A stretch of DNA of 64,000 nt from Gammaproteobacteria bacterium (GTDB lineage Bacteria; Pseudomonadota; Gammaproteobacteria; Steroidobacterales; Steroidobacteraceae). How positions within the stretch are numbered: the first letter of the stretch is position 1; the number at the start of each line of letters is the position of its first letter. The stretch covers positions 26,475-90,474 of the forward strand of contig JANYLH010000008.1 in assembly GCA_025357915.1 (NCBI GenBank). Reading direction: 5' to 3'. The translations under genes were made by a program, and so were the position numbers. Under the pieces are notes generated by a model, which was not told the origin of the DNA, did no database searches, and saw only the letters and a list, made by a program, of their open reading frames with translations. Positions 1 through 9,047 of the stretch are shown one piece after another.

Positions 1-677
1 AACGCAAGGCCATGGCCCGTGACCAGAATTTCAGTCTCGCCGGCGCCGGCGGCGCCTGGGTGCGCGACGGCAATCTCATTATCAATATCGCCGAGCGCTC
101 GGGCGCCAGCCAGTTCGGTGGCATGCTGGTGTTCGAACTGGAGGGCGGGAATCGCCTGGCGGCGATCGCCCACGCGGAGAGCGCTACCAATGGCACCGCT
201 GGCACCTGGGACCTCGGCAACTATGCCGAGTCGCGCTTCACGGGTGACACGGTTGCCGCGCGCGGCGAGGTCCAGCACCACCTGGCTTCGGCGGTCAGCC
301 GCGATTTCCTGCAGATGGCCGTGGTGCAGCCGACCGAGATGGCGCTCAGCGCGCTCTACCGGGCGAGCCGGTATCTGCGTGCCAACGGGCAGGATGCGCG
401 GCCCTATGCGCTCGCCTTCTGGTCGAGTCTGGCGCGCAGCGTCGCTATCCCGTTTGGGGTATTGTTCGCGCTGCCCTTTGGTTTTGGCGCGATGCGCTCC
501 GCGGGTAGCGGCGCCCGCAGTACCCTGGGGCTGGCCATAGGCCTGGTGTATTTCTTCGTGCAACGGACGGTCGAAAGCGGCACGGCGGTGTTCAGCCTCG
601 ACCCACTGGTGCTGGCCTGGGTGCCCACGCTCCTGCTTGGGGCGGCGGCCATCGTGCTGTTGCTGCGCACCCGCTGA
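1..677 (+). CDS. lptG: LPS export ABC transporter permease LptG (C-terminal part, 5' truncated by window edge)
   Basis: The reading frame is open from base 3 and the first ATG in the track (base 12) is internal, so the gene begins upstream of the window. About 224 residues are visible, against roughly 360 for the family. Seen: a beta-rich periplasmic segment (first ~130 residues) followed by three hydrophobic helices ending in a short basic tail. This matches the second half of LptF/LptG, the inner-membrane permeases that extract lipopolysaccharide with LptB and pass it to the LptC-A-D bridge. LptG is preferred over LptF from the phrases near the last three helices and because lptG usually closes the lptFG pair; LptF cannot be fully excluded without the N-terminus. 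Confidence 0.85.
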   Translation, partial: RKAMARDQNFSLAGAGGAWVRDGNLIINIAERSGASQFGGMLVFELEGGNRLAAIAHAESATNGTAGTWDLGNYAESRFTGDTVAARGEVQHHLASAVSRDFLQMAVVQPTEMALSALYRASRYLRANGQDARPYALAFWSSLARSVAIPFGVLFALPFGFGAMRSAGSGARSTLGLAIGLVYFFVQRTVESGTAVFSLDPLVLAWVPTLLLGAAAIVLLLRTR

Positions 678-688
678 GCGCAGGGCTC

Positions 689-706
689 CTCCGGCCCTTG
701 CCGGAG
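689..706 (+). terminator. Hairpin after lptG
   Basis: Perfect 7-bp inverted repeat CTCCGGC-cctt-GCCGGAG just after the lptG stop. It has the stem and loop of an intrinsic terminator but no T-run follows, so it could be a weak terminator, a 3' stabilising hairpin or an attenuating structure before the methyltransferase operon. Confidence 0.35.
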
Positions 707-772
707 CTGATTCATGGACTATATTTCCGGCTGCCTGCATCCAGGGGGCCGAATGGGACGTATGGGATGTAT

Positions 773-1828
773 ATGATCGACATGCAGCGAGCGCTGGATT
801 GGGTAGAACAAGGCCGGGTGCCTGATTTCGTCGTCCGGCGCGGGATCCGCGCGTTGGTGCGCGCCCGCCTGCGGGAATTGCAGCCCAACGACCCGGCCGC
901 GGCTGGCGACCTGACCGAGCGCTTCGTGGCGCTGATGGACGCGGCGCCGGTGGCGCCGGTGTCGGCGCTGGCGAACGAGCAGCACTACGAAGTGCCCGAG
1001 GAATTCTTTGGCGCCGTGCTTGGGCCGCACCGCAAGTACAGTTGCTGCCTGTTCGCAAAGTCCGATACCACGCTGCCGGTCGCCGAAGCCGAAGCGCTCA
1101 ACCTGAGCTGCGAGCGTGCCGGCCTGGTCGACGGCCAGGAGGTGCTCGAACTGGGTTGCGGCTGGGGCTCGCTGTCGATGTGGATGGCCTCCCATTACCC
1201 GCGCAGCCGCATCACGGCCGTCTCCAATTCGCACTCGCAGCGCGCTTACATCGAGCGCCGCGCCGCCGCGCGCGGACTTGCCAACCTGCAGGTGATCACC
1301 TGTGACATGAATGAGTTCGAACCCGGGCGGCGGTTCGACCGCATCGTGTCCGTCGAGATGTTCGAGCACATGCGCAACTGGCGCACGTTGTTTGGCCGCG
1401 TCGCCGGCTGGCTCAGGGACGACGGCCGTTTCTTCATGCATGTGTTCTGCCATCGCGCGGTGCCGTATGCCTACGAAGACCAGGGACCCGGCGACTGGAT
1501 GAGCCGCCATTTCTTTTCCGGCGGCATGATGCCCAGCGACGAGCTGCCGCTGCGCTTCCAGGACGATCTGCGGCTGGAAGCGCGCTGGCGCTGGGATGGC
1601 CGCCACTACCAGCGCACGGCCAATGCCTGGCTGGCCAACATGGACGCGCGGCGCGCGACCATCTGGCCGATACTCGAGAAGGCTTATGGGAACAGCGAGG
1701 CGCAGCGCTGGTGGTCGCGCTGGCGCATGTTCTTCATGGCTTGCGCGGAGCTGTGGGGCTACGACGCCGGCCGCCAGTGGTGGGTAAGTCATTACCTGTT
1801 CAGCCGCAGGACGCAGCCCAGGACATGA
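773..1828 (+). CDS. CFA-synthase / coclaurine N-methyltransferase-like SAM-dependent methyltransferase
   Basis: About 351 residues from ATG 773; the track start at 698 is a TTG inside a hairpin and ATG 767 is the only other nearby choice. The family methylates double bonds of phospholipid acyl chains (cyclopropane synthase) or amines (plant coclaurine N-methyltransferase). Seen: EQHYEVPEEFF and KYSCCLF (about 68-93), closer in wording to the coclaurine-type branch, the SAM motif ELGCGWGS (126-133), and SVEMFEHM (193-200). The N-terminal lipid-binding domain of classical Cfa is absent. The stop overlaps the next start (ATGA), so it is coupled to DUF2878 and DUF1295 genes. Such clusters with DUF1365 and an FAD protein are known from light or singlet-oxygen stress regulons, so a membrane-lipid substrate is more likely than an alkaloid; that is inference. 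Confidence 0.85.
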   Translation: MIDMQRALDWVEQGRVPDFVVRRGIRALVRARLRELQPNDPAAAGDLTERFVALMDAAPVAPVSALANEQHYEVPEEFFGAVLGPHRKYSCCLFAKSDTTLPVAEAEALNLSCERAGLVDGQEVLELGCGWGSLSMWMASHYPRSRITAVSNSHSQRAYIERRAAARGLANLQVITCDMNEFEPGRRFDRIVSVEMFEHMRNWRTLFGRVAGWLRDDGRFFMHVFCHRAVPYAYEDQGPGDWMSRHFFSGGMMPSDELPLRFQDDLRLEARWRWDGRHYQRTANAWLANMDARRATIWPILEKAYGNSEAQRWWSRWRMFFMACAELWGYDAGRQWWVSHYLFSRRTQPRT

Positions 1829-2358
1829 AAACCTCCAGCGAAATCCCGACCGCACGGCTGCTGGTCAATATCGGCGTCTTCCAGGCTGGCTGGTTCGCCT
1901 GCGTTTTCGGTGCCGCCCGCGGCCAGGCCTGGCTCGGGCTGCTGGTGGCCGTCGTGGTGGCCGCGGGCTGGATCATCGCGGCGCCGCGGCCGCGCGCGCT
2001 GGCATGGCTGATCGCGCTGACCGGTGTCCTGGGACTGTGCTGGGACAGCTGGGTGACGGTGCTGGGCCTGGTCAGCTATGCCCCGGGCCCGCTCACACCG
2101 CCGCTGGCGCCGCCGTGGATTTTGGGGCTGTGGATTCTATTTGCGACCACGCTCAATGTTTCGCTGCGCTGGCTGCAGCCGCGCCTGCTGACGGCGGCAA
2201 TCCTGGGCGCGATTGCCGCGCCGCTGTCTTATTATGCCGGGGCGCGCCTCGGCGCGGTGACACTGCTCCACCTGCAACCGGCACTGTGGGCGCAGGCAGC
2301 GGGCTGGGCTCTGCTGCTGCCGCTGCTCCTGGTGCTGGCGAGGCGACTTCATGTCTGA
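1825..2358 (+). CDS. DUF2878 family membrane protein
   Basis: 177 residues from ATG 1825, which overlaps the preceding TGA by four bases (ATGA); the longer track start at 1711 lies inside the methyltransferase and is rejected. Seen: about five hydrophobic segments, an internal WDSWVTVLGLV stretch and a PPWILGLWILFATTLN segment that are hallmarks of DUF2878. No catalytic motif is visible and the family has no established activity. It overlaps the downstream DUF1295 gene by 8 bp, so the products are probably made together as inner-membrane partners of the methyltransferase. Confidence 0.8.
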   Translation: MKTSSEIPTARLLVNIGVFQAGWFACVFGAARGQAWLGLLVAVVVAAGWIIAAPRPRALAWLIALTGVLGLCWDSWVTVLGLVSYAPGPLTPPLAPPWILGLWILFATTLNVSLRWLQPRLLTAAILGAIAAPLSYYAGARLGAVTLLHLQPALWAQAAGWALLLPLLLVLARRLHV

Positions 2359-3130
2359 ACTGCAACTGTGGCTGCTGGGGCTGGTAGCGACCGCGCTGCC
2401 GGCCTTGCTGTGCTGGCTGGCGAGCCTGCCGCTGCGCGATGTCAGCATCGTTGATCGCGCCTGGTCGCTCCTGTTTGTGTCGGCCGCGCTCTGCTACGCC
2501 TGGTTCGGCCACGCCACCGCGGCGCGCATGGTCCTGACGCTGGTGCCGCTCCTGCTGTGGGCACTGCGGCTTGCCCTGCACATCACCGTGCGCAACTGGG
2601 GACACGGTGAAGACCGGCGCTACCAGCAGATCCGCCGCAATCATGAGCCGGGCTTCGCCTTCAAGAGCCTGTACATGGTCTTTGGCCTCCAGGCGTTGCT
2701 GGCCTGGATCATCTCGCTCCCGCTGCTCGCGGCGCTGGTGGACCAGCGGCCGCCAGGCTGGCAGGTAATCCCCGGCCTGGCGCTGTGGCTGGCGGGCTTC
2801 CTCATCGAGACCATCGCCGATGAGCAGCTGCGGCGATTCCGCGCGGACCCGGCCAACCCGGGCGCGGTCATGGAGCGGGGCTTGTGGCGCTACAGCCGCC
2901 ATCCCAACTACTTCGGCGAGTGCTGCCTGTGGTGGGGCTTTTACCTGCTGGCGCTGGCCGCGGGCGCCTGGTGGGCCATCGTCTCACCGCTCCTGATGAC
3001 TGTGCTGCTGTTGCGCGTCTCCGGCGTGACGCTGCTCGAGCAGGACATCGGCGAACGCCGGCCGGCCTACCGCGACTACGTGGCCCGCACCAGCGCCTTC
3101 GTGCTCCGTCCGCCCCGGATGGCGCCATGA
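2351..3130 (+). CDS. DUF1295 / steroid 5-alpha-reductase-fold membrane protein
   Basis: 259 residues with six or seven hydrophobic segments. The conserved C-terminal signature YSRHPNYFGE (181-190) and a later LLEQDIGERRPAYRDYVARTS-type tail mark the DUF1295 branch of the isoprenylcysteine methyltransferase / steroid 5-alpha-reductase fold. Members act in the membrane on lipids or sterol-like molecules, using NADPH or SAM. Which chemistry applies here cannot be read from sequence; reduction or desaturation of the lipid made by the neighbouring methyltransferase is plausible. Coupled to genes on both sides (8-bp overlap upstream, ATGA downstream). Confidence 0.85.
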   Translation: MSELQLWLLGLVATALPALLCWLASLPLRDVSIVDRAWSLLFVSAALCYAWFGHATAARMVLTLVPLLLWALRLALHITVRNWGHGEDRRYQQIRRNHEPGFAFKSLYMVFGLQALLAWIISLPLLAALVDQRPPGWQVIPGLALWLAGFLIETIADEQLRRFRADPANPGAVMERGLWRYSRHPNYFGECCLWWGFYLLALAAGAWWAIVSPLLMTVLLLRVSGVTLLEQDIGERRPAYRDYVARTSAFVLRPPRMAP

Positions 3131-4407
3131 GGATCGCGATCATCGGCGCCGGCATCGCCGGCAACGTCATTGCCCGCGGCCTGTACCGGCACCACGAGAT
3201 TACCGTGTTCGAGGCCGGCGATCATGTCGGCGGTCATTCACACACTCACCAGGTCGAAGTGGCTGGCCGGCAGCTTGCCGTCGATACCGGCTTCATCGTC
3301 TACAACAACGCCACCTATCCGCGCTTCAGCGCGTTGCTCGCCGAGCTCGGCGTCGAATCGCGGGCCACGGCCATGAGTTTCAGCGTGCGCAACGAGGTGA
3401 GCGGCCTCGAGTATGCCAGCGCCTCCATCAACACGCTGTTCGCGCAACGGCGCAACCTGCTGCGGCCGCGCTTCCACCGCATGTGTCGCGAGATCCTGCG
3501 TTTCAACCGGCATGCTTCGGCACTGCTGCAAAACCACTCGCACCACGACATGACGCTCGGTGACTACGTGCGCGAACACCGCTACTCGGCCGGGTTCGTC
3601 GACGATTATCTGGTGCCGATGGCCTCGGCCATCTGGTCGGCGGCGCCGGCGGATATCGGTGCGATGCCGGCCCGGTTCCTGATCGGCTTCTTCCGTAACC
3701 ACGGCATGCTGAGCGTCAACGACCGGCCGGAGTGGCGCACCGTCTGCGGCGGATCCGCGCAGTACGTCGCCCGGCTGGTGGCGCCGTTCCGCTCGCGCAT
3801 ACACCTGCGTACGCCGGTCCAGGGCGTGCGCCGTATCGGCGCGGGCGCACAGTTGCGCCTGGCCAGCGGTGAAACCCGGCAATTCGAGCGCGTCTTCTTC
3901 GCCTGTCACAGCGACCAGGCGCTCGCCATGCTGGAGGATGCGAGCGAAGCGGAGCGATCCGTGCTGGGCGCCATTCCCTACCAGGAAAACGAAGTCGTGC
4001 TGCACACCGATGCGCGGCTGCTGCCCGCGCGGCGCCGGGCCTGGGCGGCCTGGAACTATCACGTCACGCGGGCAGCGGCCGAACGGGTCTGCGTGACCTA
4101 CAACATGAACATCCTGCAGGCGCTCGACTCGCCCGCGACGATTTGTGTCACGCTCAATCGCAGTGCCGCCATCGATCCGGCGAAGATCCTGCGGCGGCTC
4201 AGCTACCAGCATCCGCTGTTTACCGGTGCCGCGGTCGCTGCGCAGGCGCGGCTCCCCGAGATCAACGGCGTCAACCGTGCCTATTTCTGCGGCGCCTACT
4301 GGCGCTACGGCTTCCATGAGGACGGTGTGGTCAGCGCCGAAGCCGCGCTCGACTGCTTTGCCCGTGAGGTGCCGCTTGCACAGCGCGCTGTACACGGGTT
4401 GGGTTAG
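3127..4407 (+). CDS. FAD-dependent amine-oxidase-like oxidoreductase (desaturase/cyclase family)
   Basis: 426 residues from ATG 3127 (ATGA overlap with DUF1295); the 2884 start in the track is inside DUF1295. Seen: N-terminal dinucleotide-binding motif GAGIAG (7-12), the FAD ribose-binding stretch [10 protein letters not shown] (27-36), and a C-terminal FAD motif region with [16 protein letters not shown]. This is the NAD(P)-binding amine-oxidase family seen next to DUF1365 and CFA-like genes in many bacteria. Substrate unknown; acyl-chain oxidation or desaturation is the working guess. The next gene begins inside its 3' end. Confidence 0.85.
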   Translation: MRIAIIGAGIAGNVIARGLYRHHEITVFEAGDHVGGHSHTHQVEVAGRQLAVDTGFIVYNNATYPRFSALLAELGVESRATAMSFSVRNEVSGLEYASASINTLFAQRRNLLRPRFHRMCREILRFNRHASALLQNHSHHDMTLGDYVREHRYSAGFVDDYLVPMASAIWSAAPADIGAMPARFLIGFFRNHGMLSVNDRPEWRTVCGGSAQYVARLVAPFRSRIHLRTPVQGVRRIGAGAQLRLASGETRQFERVFFACHSDQALAMLEDASEAERSVLGAIPYQENEVVLHTDARLLPARRRAWAAWNYHVTRAAAERVCVTYNMNILQALDSPATICVTLNRSAAIDPAKILRRLSYQHPLFTGAAVAAQARLPEINGVNRAYFCGAYWRYGFHEDGVVSAEAALDCFAREVPLAQRAVHGLG

Positions 4408-5185
4408 TCACCGCCGCCGCACGCCGCGCGTGCACGCGTTCAGGTTTCCGCTGTTCATGGTGTTGCTCGATCTGGCGGAGCTCGACACGGTATTTTACGG
4501 CCGCTGGTTCTGGAGCGTGGAACGGCGCAACCTGGTTTCCTTCCGCCGGGCCGACCACCTGGGTGATCCGCGCCTGCCGCTGGAGCAAAGCGTCCGCGAC
4601 CTGGTCGAAAGTGAGACTGGACGCCGGCCGCAGGGGCCGGTCCGGCTGCTCACGCACCTGCGCTACTTCGGCTACTGCTTTAATCCGGTGAGTTTCTACT
4701 ACTGCTACGACGCCGCGGGCGAGATCGTCGAGACCGTCGTCGCCGAAGTGAACAACACGCCCTGGGGCGAGCGCCACTGCTACGTGCTGGATGCGGCGGT
4801 ACAGCAGGCGGCGCTGCCAGCCGCTTCGCCGCACGCCACGGCACTGCAGCGCTGGCGCAGCGACAAGCGCATGCACGTCTCGCCGTTCATGCCGATGGAC
4901 CTGCAGTACGAGTGGGCGCTGTCCACGCCAGCCGCGCAGCTGGCGGTGCAGATGCGCTGCAGCCGCAATGGCGAGCAGCTGTTTGACGCTGCCCTGGCGC
5001 TGCGGCGCCGGCCGCTCGCCGGCCGCGCGATGGCGGCGATCCTGTTGCGATACCCGCTGATGACTGTGCAGGTGGTGGCCGCCATTCACTGGCAGGCGCT
5101 GCGTTTGTGGCTGAAGGGCGTGCCCTATATTCCTCATCCGACCTTGCGCAGCGGCGCCACGAAGACCACCGGTCCGGTCGCATGA
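4364..5185 (+). CDS. DUF1365 family protein
   Basis: About 273 residues. Two starts are possible inside the FAD gene: GTG 4364, used here, and TTG 4376, which has GAGG at 4367-4370 just upstream; the conserved start [13 protein letters not shown] follows both. Seen: [36 protein letters not shown] and EVNNTPWGE blocks typical of DUF1365, and a C-terminal amphipathic segment. The family is uncharacterised but nearly always travels with the FAD oxidoreductase and CFA-like methyltransferase, as here. It closes the module; the next gene starts 69 bp later. Confidence 0.85.
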   Translation: MRCRLHSALYTGWVSHRRRTPRVHAFRFPLFMVLLDLAELDTVFYGRWFWSVERRNLVSFRRADHLGDPRLPLEQSVRDLVESETGRRPQGPVRLLTHLRYFGYCFNPVSFYYCYDAAGEIVETVVAEVNNTPWGERHCYVLDAAVQQAALPAASPHATALQRWRSDKRMHVSPFMPMDLQYEWALSTPAAQLAVQMRCSRNGEQLFDAALALRRRPLAGRAMAAILLRYPLMTVQVVAAIHWQALRLWLKGVPYIPHPTLRSGATKTTGPVA

Positions 5186-5254
5186 GCAGTCGGTGAACCG
5201 CAAGGCAGCCACTCTGCTAGTCTCTTGCCGGAAGCAGCTAGCGGAGCCAGGTTC

Positions 5255-5761
5255 ATGAGCATTTACGACTGCACAGTCCAGACGCTTGAGGGCGGGAACT
5301 CCCGGCTGGACGCCTACGCCGGCCAGGTTCTCCTGATCGTGAACGTCGCGAGCCGCTGCGGCTTTACGCCGCAGTACACGGGTCTCGAGGCTCTTTACCG
5401 GCGCTATCGCGCGCAGGGATTCGCCGTGCTGGGTTTTCCCTGCGACCAGTTCGGGCACCAGGAACCCGGTGACGAGGCGCAGATCCGCCAGTTCTGCGAC
5501 CTCAACTACCAGGTGAGCTTTCCGCTGTTCGCCAAGATCGAGGTCAACGGCGCCGGCGCGCACCCGTTGTATCAGTTCCTCAAGGCGGCGCGGCCCGGGT
5601 TGCTGAATACCGAAGCGATCAAGTGGAATTTCACCAAGTTCCTGGTAGCGCGCGATGGCGCCGTGCTGCGCCGCTATGCGCCGTCCGACAAGCCGGAAGA
5701 CCTGGGCGCCGATATCGAGGCGGCGCTGGCCGCAACAGCGCCGGCCGCCTCCTCAGGCTGA
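5255..5761 (+). CDS. Glutathione-peroxidase-family thiol peroxidase
   Basis: 168 residues from ATG 5255, preceded by GGAG at 5242-5245. It reduces hydrogen peroxide and lipid hydroperoxides. Seen: peroxidatic Cys35 in [11 protein letters not shown] (Cys, not selenocysteine), Gln in [12 protein letters not shown] (61-72) and Trp in IKWNFTKFL, completing the active-site set. Cys81 in [10 protein letters not shown] sits where thioredoxin-dependent members carry the resolving cysteine, so reduction by thioredoxin is more likely than by glutathione. Position after the lipid module fits protection of oxidised lipids. Its last 9 bp overlap the convergent ppsA 3' end. Confidence 0.93.
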   Translation: MSIYDCTVQTLEGGNSRLDAYAGQVLLIVNVASRCGFTPQYTGLEALYRRYRAQGFAVLGFPCDQFGHQEPGDEAQIRQFCDLNYQVSFPLFAKIEVNGAGAHPLYQFLKAARPGLLNTEAIKWNFTKFLVARDGAVLRRYAPSDKPEDLGADIEAALAATAPAASSG

Positions 5762-8116
5762 TTGCCCGGCCAGGAACAACCAGGTCGACACCACGGTGTC
5801 GGGGTTGAGCGAGATACTGTCGATGCCCTGATCAACGAGCCACCGCGCCAGGTCGGGGTGATCGGAAGGCCCTTGGCCGCAGATGCCGATGTACTTTCCC
5901 TGCCGCCGGCAGGCGGCGATCGCCATCGCCATCAGCGCCTTCACCGCGGCGTCGCGCTCGTCGAAACTCTGTGCCACCAGCGCCGAATCACGATCCACGC
6001 CGATGGTCAGCTGCGTCAGGTCGTTCGAGCCGATCGACATGCCGTCAAAGTACGGCAGGTAGTCATCGGCGAGCAGCGCGTTGGTCGGCAGTTCGCACAT
6101 CATGATCAGCTTGAGATCGTCAACGCCGCGCTTCAGGCCGTTGACGGCCAGCAGTTCCGTGACCGCACGCGCCTCGGCGACGGTGCGTACGAATGGCACC
6201 ATGACCTGGACGTTGCGCAGCCCCATCTCTTCGCGCACCCGCCGCAGCGCCCGGCACTCGAGTTCGAAGCAGGGGCGGAACGCCGCATCGAGGTAACGCG
6301 CCGCGCCGCGAAAGCCGAGCATCGGGTTTTCTTCGTGCGGCTCGTACTGGCTGCCGCCGAGAAGATTGGCGTATTCGTTGGATTTGAAATCCGACAGCCG
6401 CACGATCACGGGGTGCGGCGCGAACGCCGCGGCGATCTGCGCGATGCCCTCGCTCAGGCGCTCGACGAAGTAGTCCACCGGATCATCGTAGCCGGCCAGG
6501 TGCTGGCGGATCTTTTCCTTGAGGGCCGGTTCGAGCCGGTCGAACTCGAGCAGGGCGCGCGGATGCACGCCGATCGAGCGATTGATGATGAACTCGAGCC
6601 GCGCCAGGCCAACGCCGCGGTGCGGAAGCGCCGCAAAGGCGAAGGCGCGATCCGGGTTGGCGACGTTCATCATCACGCGCACTGGTGAGGGTGGCATGGC
6701 GTCAAGTTCGATCCGCTGCTGATCAAAGGGCAGCAGCCCTTCATAGATGAAACCGGAGTCGCCCTCGGCGCATGAGACGGTGACTTCCTGGCCGTCGCGG
6801 ATCGCCGTGGTCGCGTTGCCGCACCCCACCACCGCCGGCACGCCCAGTTCGCGCGCGATGATCGCCGCGTGACAGGTGCGGCCGCCGCGGTTGGTGACGA
6901 TGGCGGCGGCGCGCTTCATCACCGGTTCCCAGTCCGGGTCGGTCATGTCGGCGACCAGCACGTCGCCTGGCTGCACCTGCGCCATGCTGGCCGCGTTACG
7001 TACCACGCGCGCCCGCCCGCTGCCGATGCGGCCACCGATGCTGCGCCCCTCGGCAAGCACCCGGCCCCGCGCACCGAGGGTGTAGCGCTCCAGGGTGCGG
7101 CCGACGCGGCTCTGCACGGTCTCCGGGCGCGCCTGCAGGATGTAAAGCTGCTGGTCGACGCCGTCGCGTGCCCATTCGATGTCCATCGGACAGGCGTAGT
7201 GTTGCTCGATGATCAGCGCCTGGCGCGCCAGGGACTCGACTTCCGTATCGCTCAGCGAAAAGCGGCCGCGTTCGGCCGCGGTTACTTCCACGGTGCGCAC
7301 GTTCTCGGCGCCGCCGGGCTCGGCATAGATCATCTTGATGGCCTTGGCGCCGAGGTTGCGGCGCACGATGGCGCGCTTGCCCGCGCGCAGCGCGGGTTTG
7401 TAGACATAGAACTCGTCCGGATTGACCGCGCCCTGCACCACGGTCTCGCCGAGGCCATAGGCGCTGGTGACGAACACTGCGTCGCGGAACCCGGAGTCGG
7501 TGTCGAGCGTGAACATGACGCCGCTCGCGCCCAGGTCGCTGCGGACCATGTACTGCACGCCCACCGACAGCGCCACCAGGGCATGCTCGAAGCGCTGGTG
7601 CACGCGGTAGGAGATGGCGCGGTCGGTGAACAGCGAAGCGTAGACCTGGTGCATGGCCGCGAGCAGCGCCGCCTCGCCGCGGACGTTGAGGAAAGTCTCC
7701 TGCTGTCCGGCGAAGGAGGCCTCGGGCAGGTCTTCGGCGGTGGCGGAAGAGCGCACCGCGACCGCGATGCCCTGGCCGCGGTCCATGTCGCGCCAGCGAG
7801 CGAGTACCGCCTGCTGCAATTCAGGCGCGAAGGGAGTTTCGAGGATCCACCCGCGGATGCGCGCGCCGCTGGCGGCGAGCGCGGTCACGTCCTCGACGTC
7901 GAGCGAGGCCAGCTCGGCCGTGATGCGCCCGGCCAGCGCGCCCTGGCTGAGGAAATCGCGGTAGGCTTCGGCGGTGGTGGCGAAGCCGCGCGGCACGCGC
8001 ACGCCCAGCTTTGTGAGCGCGCTCAGCATCTCGCCGATCGAGGCGTTCTTGCCGCCGACACGGTCGATATCCTTGATGCCCACCTCGTCAAAGGAGAGGA
8101 CGTATTCGCTCACCAT
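5753..8116 (-). CDS. ppsA: Phosphoenolpyruvate synthase
   Basis: 787 residues from ATG 8116 (the track start at 8152 is a GTG 12 codons upstream; family length is about 790). It converts pyruvate, ATP and water to PEP, AMP and phosphate for gluconeogenesis. Seen: N-terminal ATP-grasp domain ([22 protein letters not shown]), central phosphohistidine domain with GGRTCHAA (catalytic His416, regulatory Thr414 by this numbering), and C-terminal PEP/pyruvate domain ending [10 protein letters not shown]. Thr414 is the equivalent of the residue phosphorylated by PpsR, which is encoded divergently 101 bp away. Its role suits growth on propionate or aromatic acids encoded nearby. Confidence 0.98.
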   Translation of the reverse strand: MVSEYVLSFDEVGIKDIDRVGGKNASIGEMLSALTKLGVRVPRGFATTAEAYRDFLSQGALAGRITAELASLDVEDVTALAASGARIRGWILETPFAPELQQAVLARWRDMDRGQGIAVAVRSSATAEDLPEASFAGQQETFLNVRGEAALLAAMHQVYASLFTDRAISYRVHQRFEHALVALSVGVQYMVRSDLGASGVMFTLDTDSGFRDAVFVTSAYGLGETVVQGAVNPDEFYVYKPALRAGKRAIVRRNLGAKAIKMIYAEPGGAENVRTVEVTAAERGRFSLSDTEVESLARQALIIEQHYACPMDIEWARDGVDQQLYILQARPETVQSRVGRTLERYTLGARGRVLAEGRSIGGRIGSGRARVVRNAASMAQVQPGDVLVADMTDPDWEPVMKRAAAIVTNRGGRTCHAAIIARELGVPAVVGCGNATTAIRDGQEVTVSCAEGDSGFIYEGLLPFDQQRIELDAMPPSPVRVMMNVANPDRAFAFAALPHRGVGLARLEFIINRSIGVHPRALLEFDRLEPALKEKIRQHLAGYDDPVDYFVERLSEGIAQIAAAFAPHPVIVRLSDFKSNEYANLLGGSQYEPHEENPMLGFRGAARYLDAAFRPCFELECRALRRVREEMGLRNVQVMVPFVRTVAEARAVTELLAVNGLKRGVDDLKLIMMCELPTNALLADDYLPYFDGMSIGSNDLTQLTIGVDRDSALVAQSFDERDAAVKALMAMAIAACRRQGKYIGICGQGPSDHPDLARWLVDQGIDSISLNPDTVVSTWLFLAGQSA

Positions 8117-8195
8117 GTGCCTGCCAATCGCAATCGGAGGCGTATTGTCCACGATTTCGCGGCGTGGGACACTGCCGGCAGCGCGGCACGGCCGC

Positions 8196-8201
8196 TATAA
8201 T
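8196..8201 (+). promoter_or_regulatory. Candidate -10 box for ppsR
   Basis: Perfect TATAAT in the 101-bp ppsA/ppsR divergent region, 17 bp before the TTG start. The -35 is poor at any normal spacing (CTGCCG at 18 bp, three matches). If used, transcription starts near 8208, which excludes the GTG start at 8164. Confidence 0.45.
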
Positions 8202-8217
8202 TTCCAGGGCGGGCACC

Positions 8218-9042
8218 TTGAGCAAACGCACGGTCTTCTTTGTGTCCGACCAGACCGGCATCACGGCCGAGACCATGGGCCACAGCCTGTTGACGCAGTT
8301 CGACAACACGCAGTACCACTCCGTGACGGTGCCCTTTGTCGCCACGACGGAGCTGGCCGCAGAGGCCGTGCGCCGGATCGACGCTGCCGGGCGCGAGTCG
8401 GGTGTGCGCCCCATCGTGTTTGCCACGCTGGTGAACGATGCCGTGCGCGCAGTCCTGCAGCAATCCGATGCCCTGGTGCTGGACTTTTTCGCGGCGTTCC
8501 TGGGCCCGCTTGAGGCGGAACTCGCGCAGCCCTCGGCCCACGCCAGCGGCCGGGCGCACGGTATGGCCGACCTGACCGCGTACACCGCGCGCATCAACGC
8601 CACCAACTTCGCGGTAGCGAACGATGACGGTTCCGGATCCCGCGACTACGCGAGCGCCGACGTGGTGCTGGTGGGCGTGTCGCGCTCCGGCAAGACGCCG
8701 ACCTGCCTGTACCTGGCGCTGCAGTACGGCGTATACGCCGCCAACTATCCGCTGGCCGACGAGGATCTGGAATCGGGCGAGCTGCCGGCGGTGCTGGAGC
8801 CGCACCGCAGCAAGCTGTTCGGGCTGACTATCCGTCCGGACCGGCTGCAGCAGATCCGCCAGGAGCGCCGCCCGGACAGCCGCTACGCCTCGCTCCAGCA
8901 GGTGCAGTACGAGCTGCGCGCGGCGCTCGCGCTCTATGCGCGGGTCGGGATCCCGTTTCTGGATACCACCGAATGCAGCATCGAGGAAATCGCCAGCCGC
9001 ATTCTCGACCGCCAGCGGCTGCAGCGGCGCGTGCGCCACTAG
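8218..9042 (+). CDS. ppsR: PEP synthase regulatory protein (bifunctional kinase/pyrophosphorylase)
   Basis: 274 residues from TTG 8218; the track's GTG 8164 adds an unconserved leader that would precede the -10 box. PpsR inactivates PEP synthase by ADP-dependent phosphorylation of a threonine next to the catalytic histidine and reactivates it by phosphorolysis. Seen: conserved opening VFFVSDQTGITAET, P-loop GVSRSGKTPT (153-162), YAANYPLADEDL and the C-terminal YASLQQVQYEL region of the DUF299 family. Divergent pairing with its target ppsA supports the assignment. Confidence 0.96.
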   Translation: MSKRTVFFVSDQTGITAETMGHSLLTQFDNTQYHSVTVPFVATTELAAEAVRRIDAAGRESGVRPIVFATLVNDAVRAVLQQSDALVLDFFAAFLGPLEAELAQPSAHASGRAHGMADLTAYTARINATNFAVANDDGSGSRDYASADVVLVGVSRSGKTPTCLYLALQYGVYAANYPLADEDLESGELPAVLEPHRSKLFGLTIRPDRLQQIRQERRPDSRYASLQQVQYELRAALALYARVGIPFLDTTECSIEEIASRILDRQRLQRRVRH

Positions 9043-9047
9043 CCGCC

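Noticed and set aside
3238-4395. 385-residue minus-strand ORF
   Set aside because: Shadow of the FAD oxidoreductase.
5186-5254. ECF-sigma promoter before the glutathione peroxidase (GAACC and CTAGTC with about 17 bp between)
   Set aside because: The match is short and in GC-rich sequence, with no sigma/anti-sigma pair in the window; too weak to list.
6869-8200. 443-residue plus-strand ORF
   Set aside because: Antisense to ppsA, shadow composition, no motifs.
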